The notes below the pieces were generated by a model. The model saw only the letters and a program-made list of their open reading frames with translations. It had not been told where the DNA came from and made no database searches. Positions 58,693 through 64,000 of a stretch of 64,000 bases of DNA are shown in pieces. This stretch comes from Heterohyrax brucei. Its lineage: Eukaryota; Chordata; Mammalia; Hyracoidea; Procaviidae. Positions within the stretch are counted from its first letter, which is position 1, and each line of letters begins with the position of its first letter. The DNA lies in contig CM053162.1 of the NCBI GenBank assembly GCA_028571685.1, forward strand, positions 9,490,001 through 9,554,000, written 5' to 3'. Both the position numbers and the translations under genes were made by a program.

Positions 58693-59261
58693 CTATGACC
58701 TCCAACATTTAAATCTGCAAACTCAACTATTCTAAGTGCTATGTACCTCAATGCTGAATATCACTACACTCACCTTCCAAGTACTGCCCTTTGGAATCTA
58801 TTCACTGATGTCAGTGCCTAGTCTACCCTTCAAAGCAATTTTTTGAACTCCTTCTGGAATGCCCATTGAGCCCAGCGGCGCAATGGCAATGTGTCCGTGA
58901 ACTTAATCATGCAGTTGTCTATGAGGGAGCCTTTAGCAAGTAAACAAACAACTGTATTGGAACACCTGACCTACTCAACTGATCTGGCTCTGAAGGACTT
59001 TTTTCTTTACTTGAAGATAAAGGAAATATTGAAAGGAAGAGTTTTTGATGACATTCAGGGCATCAAGGGTAATACGACAACAGTTCTGATGGCCATTCCA
59101 GAAAAAGAGTGCCAAAATTACTTTGAAGGGTGGACTAGGTGCTGCCATTGGTGCGTACCTTCCCAAAGGGAGGACTTGGAAGGTGAACATAGCTACATTC
59201 AGCAATGAGGTACATAGCACTTTTTCTAGGATGAGTACATGAACTTAATTGTCAGTCCTCG
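58693..59261 (+). mobile_element. Mariner transposon, internally deleted copy B
   Basis: About 569 bp. The right end (GTCAGTCCTCG followed by TA at 59262-59263) is the reverse complement of the left end of copy A. The open frame at 58891-59208 is the transposase C-terminus; the third-Asp block reads STDL instead of SPDL. N-terminal and central transposase are missing, as in copy A. Confidence 0.8.
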
Positions 59262-59262
59262 T

Positions 59263-59812
59263 ATTTAAACATGCTCCAAGTATTTGATCAAGATAATGTA
59301 ATGGAAGAGATCGATGGAAAAATTGTCCATATGGCCAAAACACTGAATTTAAAACTTGGTGTCACCAGTATGGAGCAGTTCACAGATCATGAAGAAGGGA
59401 AATTGACAGATCAGGACTTAATAGATTTTGAAGAGGGAAGAAGTGTTGAAGAAAAAAGAAACAGAATGGAAAGGAGAGAAGTTGTCAAAATTTTTTACAG
59501 TGAAAGGATTAGCTGAAGTTTTTCTGAACTAAATCAGGAGCTTCAGTTCCTTGAAAACATGAACCCAAATGCTGATCCCTGCTCTAAAATTGATAAGCAG
59601 ATTCAGGAAGCTGTGACATATTACCTCAAAATACATGAAGGACAAAAGAAAAGAACCACACAAATACTTCTCACTAATTTTCTAACTAGAAACACCATCT
59701 CATTCCCAGGGATAATCCAGATGATATAGAATCTTCCACAAGCAGAGTTATTGCCAAAACAGACAAAGAGCCAGTGTTGTCCAGTTCTTCTTTACCATCA
59801 GAATAAATCTTT
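59263..59812 (+). mobile_element. Tigger/pogo-like transposase C-terminal fossil
   Basis: The open frame at 59271-59516 plus a frameshifted continuation resembles the C-terminal part of Tigger-type (pogo superfamily, CENP-B-related) transposases: a DxEEGKLTDQDLIDFEE block, an ELAEVF-like block in another frame, then a KQIQEAVTYYLKIHE block. It is broken by stops and frameshifts. No DNA-binding or DDE core is present. Confidence 0.6.
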
Positions 59813-59842
59813 GTAATTCATTTTTTTGCATTTTTTTATGTA

Positions 59843-59985
59843 CGTATATATGTATTAAGGAAACCAAAAGTTTGCAATTCAAATCCACTAGGTGCTCTTT
59901 GGAAACTCTATAGGGCCGTTCTACTCTGTCCTATAGGGTCACTATGAGTCAGAATCATCTGGACAGCAACATGTTTTTGGTTTTA
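59843..59985 (+). mobile_element. AFROSINE
   Basis: gcaattcaaatccactaggt, tttggaaactctataggg, tctactctgtcctataggg, tatgagtcagaatcatct. Confidence 0.85.
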
Positions 59986-60194
59986 CATGTGTTAAAATAC
60001 ATCTGTAAATTTATACGCAATGGTTCCAACCCTCAAAGACAAATAAAGACGGGATTTATAAAACGTGCTGGTATTAAAAGGTAGTAATAACAAATTCTTT
60101 TTTTAAAAAAAATGAATTATTTGTCTTATGTCAGAACCAACACAGGACAGACTCATCAAAACAGGACACTTCCAGAAGTCAAGGGACTACCTTT

Positions 60195-61998
60195 ACTTGC
60201 TGTTGTGTTATTGTTAGGTGCCATCAAGTCAGCTCCAACTCATAGCAACCCTACAAGCAACAGGACAAAACAATGCTCAGTCCTGAACCTTATGCGAGAG
60301 TGTTTGTTGCTTAAGCCCATTTGTGTAGCCATTGTATCAGTCCATCTCCTTGAGAGTCGTCTTCGTTTTTGTTGCACCTCTACCAAGCATGATGCCTTTC
60401 CGTAGGAACTGATCCCTCCTGACAACATGTCCAAAGTACGTAAGACACAGTCTAGATGCAATCTCACCATCCTTGCTTCCAAGGAGCACTCTGGTTGTAC
60501 TTCTTCCAAAACAAATCTGTTTGTTCTTTTGGCAGCCCATGGCACATTCAATATTCTCCAACGCCACAATTCAAAGACATCAATTCTTCTTCTGTGTTCC
60601 TTATTCATTGTCCAGCTTTCAAGTGCATACTGTGCAACTGAAAATACCATGGCTTAGGCCAGACACACTTTAGTCTTCAAGGTGACATCTTTACTTTTCA
60701 ACATTTTAAAGAGTTCTTTTGAAGCACATTTTTCCAATGTAATGCATCATTTAATTTCTTGACTGCTGTTTCCATGGACATTGATTGTAGAACTGAGTAA
60801 AAAGAAATCCTTGAGAACCTCAGTCCTTTCTCTATTTATTGCAATGTTGCTAAGTGGTCTAGTTGTGAGTATTTTTGTTTTCTTGATGTTGAGATGTAAT
60901 CCATATTGAAGACTGTGGTCTTTGATCTTCATCGGTAAGTGCTTCAAATCTTCTTCACTTTCAGCAATCAAGGTTTTTGTCATCTACATAACACAGGTTG
61001 TTAATGAGTCTTCCTCCAACCTTGATGCCTCCTTCTTCTTCATATAGTCCACTTCTCAGATTATTTGCTTGGCATACAAATTGAAAAGGTGGGGTAAAAG
61101 GATACAAGCCTGACTTTCCTGACTTTAAACCATGCAGTTTCCCCTTGTTTTGTTTGCACCACTGCCTCTTGATCCATGTACAGATTGCTCAAGAGCACAT
61201 TTGTTCTGTAATTCCCATTCTCCACAACTTTATCCATAATTTGTTGTGATCCACACAGGTGAATGCCTTTGCATGGTCAATAAACACAGATAAACATTTT
61301 TCTGGTATTCTGTGCTTTCAGCCAAGATCTTTTTGACATCAGCAATGATATCCCAAGTTCCATGTCCTCTTCTGAATCCAGCTTGAATTGCTGACAGTTC
61401 CCTGTCACTATACTCTCGTAGTCATTTTTAAACGATCTTGAGCAAAGTTTTATTTGCATGTGATATCAATGATATTGTTCAATCATTTCCACATTTGGTC
61501 AGATAACCGTTTTTGGGAATAGGCATAATTATGGATCTCTTGTGGTAAAGATGAGTGAGCCCTTCCAGTGCTGTATCCTTTTGTTGAAACATCTGAATCG
61601 ATATTCTATCAATCCCTGTAGTCTTGTTTTCCCCAGTACCGTCAATGCAGCTTCAACTTCTTCCTTCAGTACCATCAGTTCCTGATCACACCTGTGCCTT
61701 GAAATGGTTGAATATCAACCTGTTCTTTCTGGAATAATGACTCTGTGTATTCTCTCCATCTTCTTTTGATGCTTCCTGAGTCATTTAACATTTTCCCTAT
61801 GCCATGAGTCGGATCCTACTCGACGGCTCTTGGCTATAGAATCCTTCACTACTGCAGCTTGAGGCTTGAATTTTTTCTTCAGGTCTTTCAGCTTCAGAAA
61901 TGCAGAGTGTGTTCTTATGCTTTCTTTTTCTATCCCCAGCCCTTTGCACATGTCGTTGTAAGACTTTACTTTGTCCTCTCGAGTCACCCTTTTCTTAC
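60195..61998 (-). mobile_element. RTE1-type LINE, 5'-truncated copy
   Basis: Minus-strand RTE1 from the middle of ORF2 to the 3' tail (plus-strand tgttgtgttattgttaggtg). Reverse-transcriptase motifs remain, including YVDD at about 60973-60984, but a single-base insertion follows it and the frame is broken repeatedly. The 5' part with the endonuclease is missing. It faces the plus-strand copy at 62126 head to head. Confidence 0.85.
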
Positions 61999-62125
61999 AT
62001 TATAATTACTTGGTTCTGTAACTTTTTTACCACCAGAGTAGGATCTTTCTTGAGGAAAAAGATGATCAGAATACAGAAAGTGTCTTTTTCACTTCTTTGT
62101 ACCCTGTGCCTAAAAGATAATATTG

Positions 62126-62737
62126 AAGCTGTCAAGGATTTCATTTTACTTAGACCTGCAATCAATGCCCACAGAAGCATCAGTCGAGACTTCAAACAAT
62201 GTGTTACATTGGGCAAATCTGCTACAAAAGTCCTCTTTAAAGTGTTAAAAAGCAAAGATGTCACTTTGAGGACTAACCCACACCATGGTATTTTCAATCA
62301 CCTCACACATGCAAAAGTTTAACAGTGAAATAAAGAAGACTGAAGAAATTGTGGTGCATTGAATGAAGATGTTGGTGAAGAATACTGACTATACCGTGAA
62401 ATGCCAGAAGGTCAAATAAATCTGTCTTGGAAAAAGTACAGCCAGAGTGTTCCTTAGAAATGAGAATAACAAGACATCACCTCACTTATTTTGAACACAT
62501 TATCAGGTGGAACCAGACCCTGGAGAAGGATATTATGCTTGCTCGGTGAAGTCAGTGAGAAAAAGGAAGACTCTCAGCAAGATCAGCAAGATGGATTGAC
62601 GCAGTGACTGAAACAGTGGGCTCAAACATAGCAAACATTGTGAGGATGGCACAGGACTGGACAGGGTATCATCCTACCGTACCTAGGGGCTGCTGTGAGA
62701 CACAACTGACTCCATGGCACCTAACAACAACAACACG
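62126..62737 (+). mobile_element. RTE1 3' fragment
   Basis: Plus-strand RTE1 C-terminal region and tail: agctgtcaaggatttcattt, ttacattgggcaaatctgct, then catggcacctaacaacaac. It covers the same part of RTE1 as 60195-60812 in the opposite orientation. Confidence 0.85.
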
Positions 62738-62739
62738 TG

Positions 62740-63595
62740 CCTAGGACCATTTGGGGGACACAGTAGGTTTATGGGGTTACTGAAAGTGAAAACACAAGAG
62801 AATGGGGAAAAGAGAATAAGAAAGTTCAATAACACATGGACGTACCATAGATACATCCCAGCTCCCTGAGGGAATGTATCACTGTGCTGAGGGCTGTGGA
62901 GACCATGGCCTTGGTGCATATCTAGCTCAACATAGTTTATAAAGAAAATATTTCATGTTCTTCTTTGATAGATAACAACTGGGATATTAAGCTGGTGAAC
63001 AGCCATCTTAAGATACTACACTGGTCTCACCCCATCCGGAGCAGGGGAGGATGAAGAACACCAAAGACAGGAGGGAAACATGGGTCCAAAGGACTAATCG
63101 ACTACCACTACCAGAGCCTCCACCATACTGAGTCCGCACAGCTAGGTGGTGCCTGGCCACCACCACCGACTGCTCTGACAAGGGATCACAGCAGAAGGAC
63201 CCAGACAGAGCAGGAGAAAACTGTAGACCAAAACTCAAACTCAGTAATAGCACCGGATTAGTGGCCTTACATAGACTGGAAAAACTGCGAGAATGTGGCC
63301 CCTGGACACCCTTTTGGCTCAGTAATAAAGTCGCTCCTGAGGTTCACCCTTCAGCCAAGGTTAAATAGGCTAATGAAACAAGATGAGATTAAAGGGGTAC
63401 ACCTGCCCAGGAGCAAGGACTAGAAGGCAGGAGTGGACAGGAAAGCTGGTGATTGGGAACCCATGGTCAAGAAGAAAGAGTGCTGGCACGTTGTGGCATT
63501 GGTAACCAGTGTCACAAAACAATATGTGTACTAACTGCTTAATGAGAATCTAGTTTGTTCTGTAAACCTTCATCTAAAGCACAGTGATTAAAAAA
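62740..63595 (+). mobile_element. L1 3' UTR, elephant type
   Basis: A long stretch in the order I recognise from elephant L1 3' UTRs: cacagtaggtttatgggg, aacatagtttataaagaaaa, tctcaccccatccggagca, gaggttcacccttcagcc, acaaaacaatatgtgta, gtttgttctgtaaaccttca, ending in an A-rich tail. It directly follows the RTE1 tail. Confidence 0.8.
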
Positions 63596-63749
63596 AGAGA
63601 TGGAAATTCAAAAATCACAGAAAATTGAGGGAATTCCAAGAAGACAGAAGATGGGGGAAGGAGCCACCCAGGTGGGAGTAAGAGAAGAAAAATAAGAGGA
63701 GAAATGTAACGGTTACCACCTCTCCCATCACCAACACAAACACATAAAA

Positions 63750-63777
63750 AGAGTGTGTGCGTGTGTGTGTGTGTGTA
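63750..63777. repeat. (GT)n microsatellite
   Basis: GTGTGTGCGTGTGTGTGTGTGTG-type run, slightly impure. Confidence 0.85.
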
Positions 63778-63907
63778 TAAACAAAAGGCAAAACATAAGG
63801 AGGTAAGAGTTCAAGGTTCAGATTAAAATGCTTTTCCATGAAATTATATCAACCCACTCCTCCTCCTCCTGCTGTGCCGCAACACATTTCCAAATCCCAC
63901 TTTCCTT

Positions 63908-64000
63908 CTAAGCCCTAACAAACCCATCACCATCAAACCAATTCCAACGCAGTAACCCTGTCAGACACAGTGATACTGTCCCCGTAAAGTTTCCAAGGGG
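63908..64000 (-). mobile_element. AFROSINE, cut by the window end
   Basis: Reverse orientation: catcaaaccaattccaacg, tgatactgtccccgtaaag, tttccaagggg. The head lies beyond 64000. Confidence 0.75.

Noticed and set aside
58891..59208. A domesticated mariner transposase gene
   Set aside because: Only the C-terminal third is present, inside element ends, with the catalytic-region motif altered (STDL), and a second similar copy exists at 36522.

Overview
The window is mammalian nuclear DNA carrying one protein-coding gene in a landscape of transposable elements. It is almost certainly from an afrotherian, most likely an elephant or a close relative. The evidence for that is the dense tRNA-derived SINEs ending in a CTATGAGTYGGAAYCGACTC-type core (AFROSINE family), long RTE LINEs of the RTE1_LA type whose 3' tail resembles that SINE core, and an L1 3' UTR at about 62740-63595 that I recognise as an elephant-type L1 end. 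Family names come from memory; no database was searched.

Region 1 (1-4870) is intergenic: a MIR, an ERVL-MaLR-like LTR, two L1 3' ends, an AFROSINE and short tandem repeats. Region 2 (4870-34300, plus promoter to about 34850) is the complete ADAMTS15 gene on the minus strand. Its eight coding exons sit at 33338-34294, 23171-23303, 22525-22692, 22013-22296, 14739-14916, 10740-10921, 10470-10645 and 7892-8666. They sum to 2853 nt, or 950 residues plus stop, all splice junctions are GT-AG and the frame stays open. The first AATAAA after the stop lies at 4896-4901, implying a 3' UTR of about 3 kb. Exon 1 sits in a CpG-rich island. The introns hold a near full-length but dead RTE (intron 5), a long broken L2 and an LTR (intron 4), and an unexplained inverted repeat (intron 1).

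Region 3 (34850-64000), upstream of the gene, has no recognisable host gene. It contains AFROSINE clusters, two similarly deleted mariner copies, a degraded minus-strand ERVL provirus (about 42905-53725) with nested LTRs and a 3' segment that appears inverted, an L1/RTE same-strand junction, a large L1 block, a Tigger/pogo-like fossil, and two RTE copies facing head to head (60195-62737). The divergent neighbour expected from the human locus, ADAMTS8, is not in the window.

ADAMTS15 encodes a secreted, furin-activated zinc metalloprotease that cleaves matrix proteoglycans. Everything else is mobile-element residue. I see no intact transposase, reverse transcriptase or viral gene, no CRISPR array and no bacterial-type operon. 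The observations most worth checking are structural: the intron 1 inverted repeat, a 181-bp near-identical duplication flanking an LTR, the inverted ERVL segment, and the L1/RTE junction.
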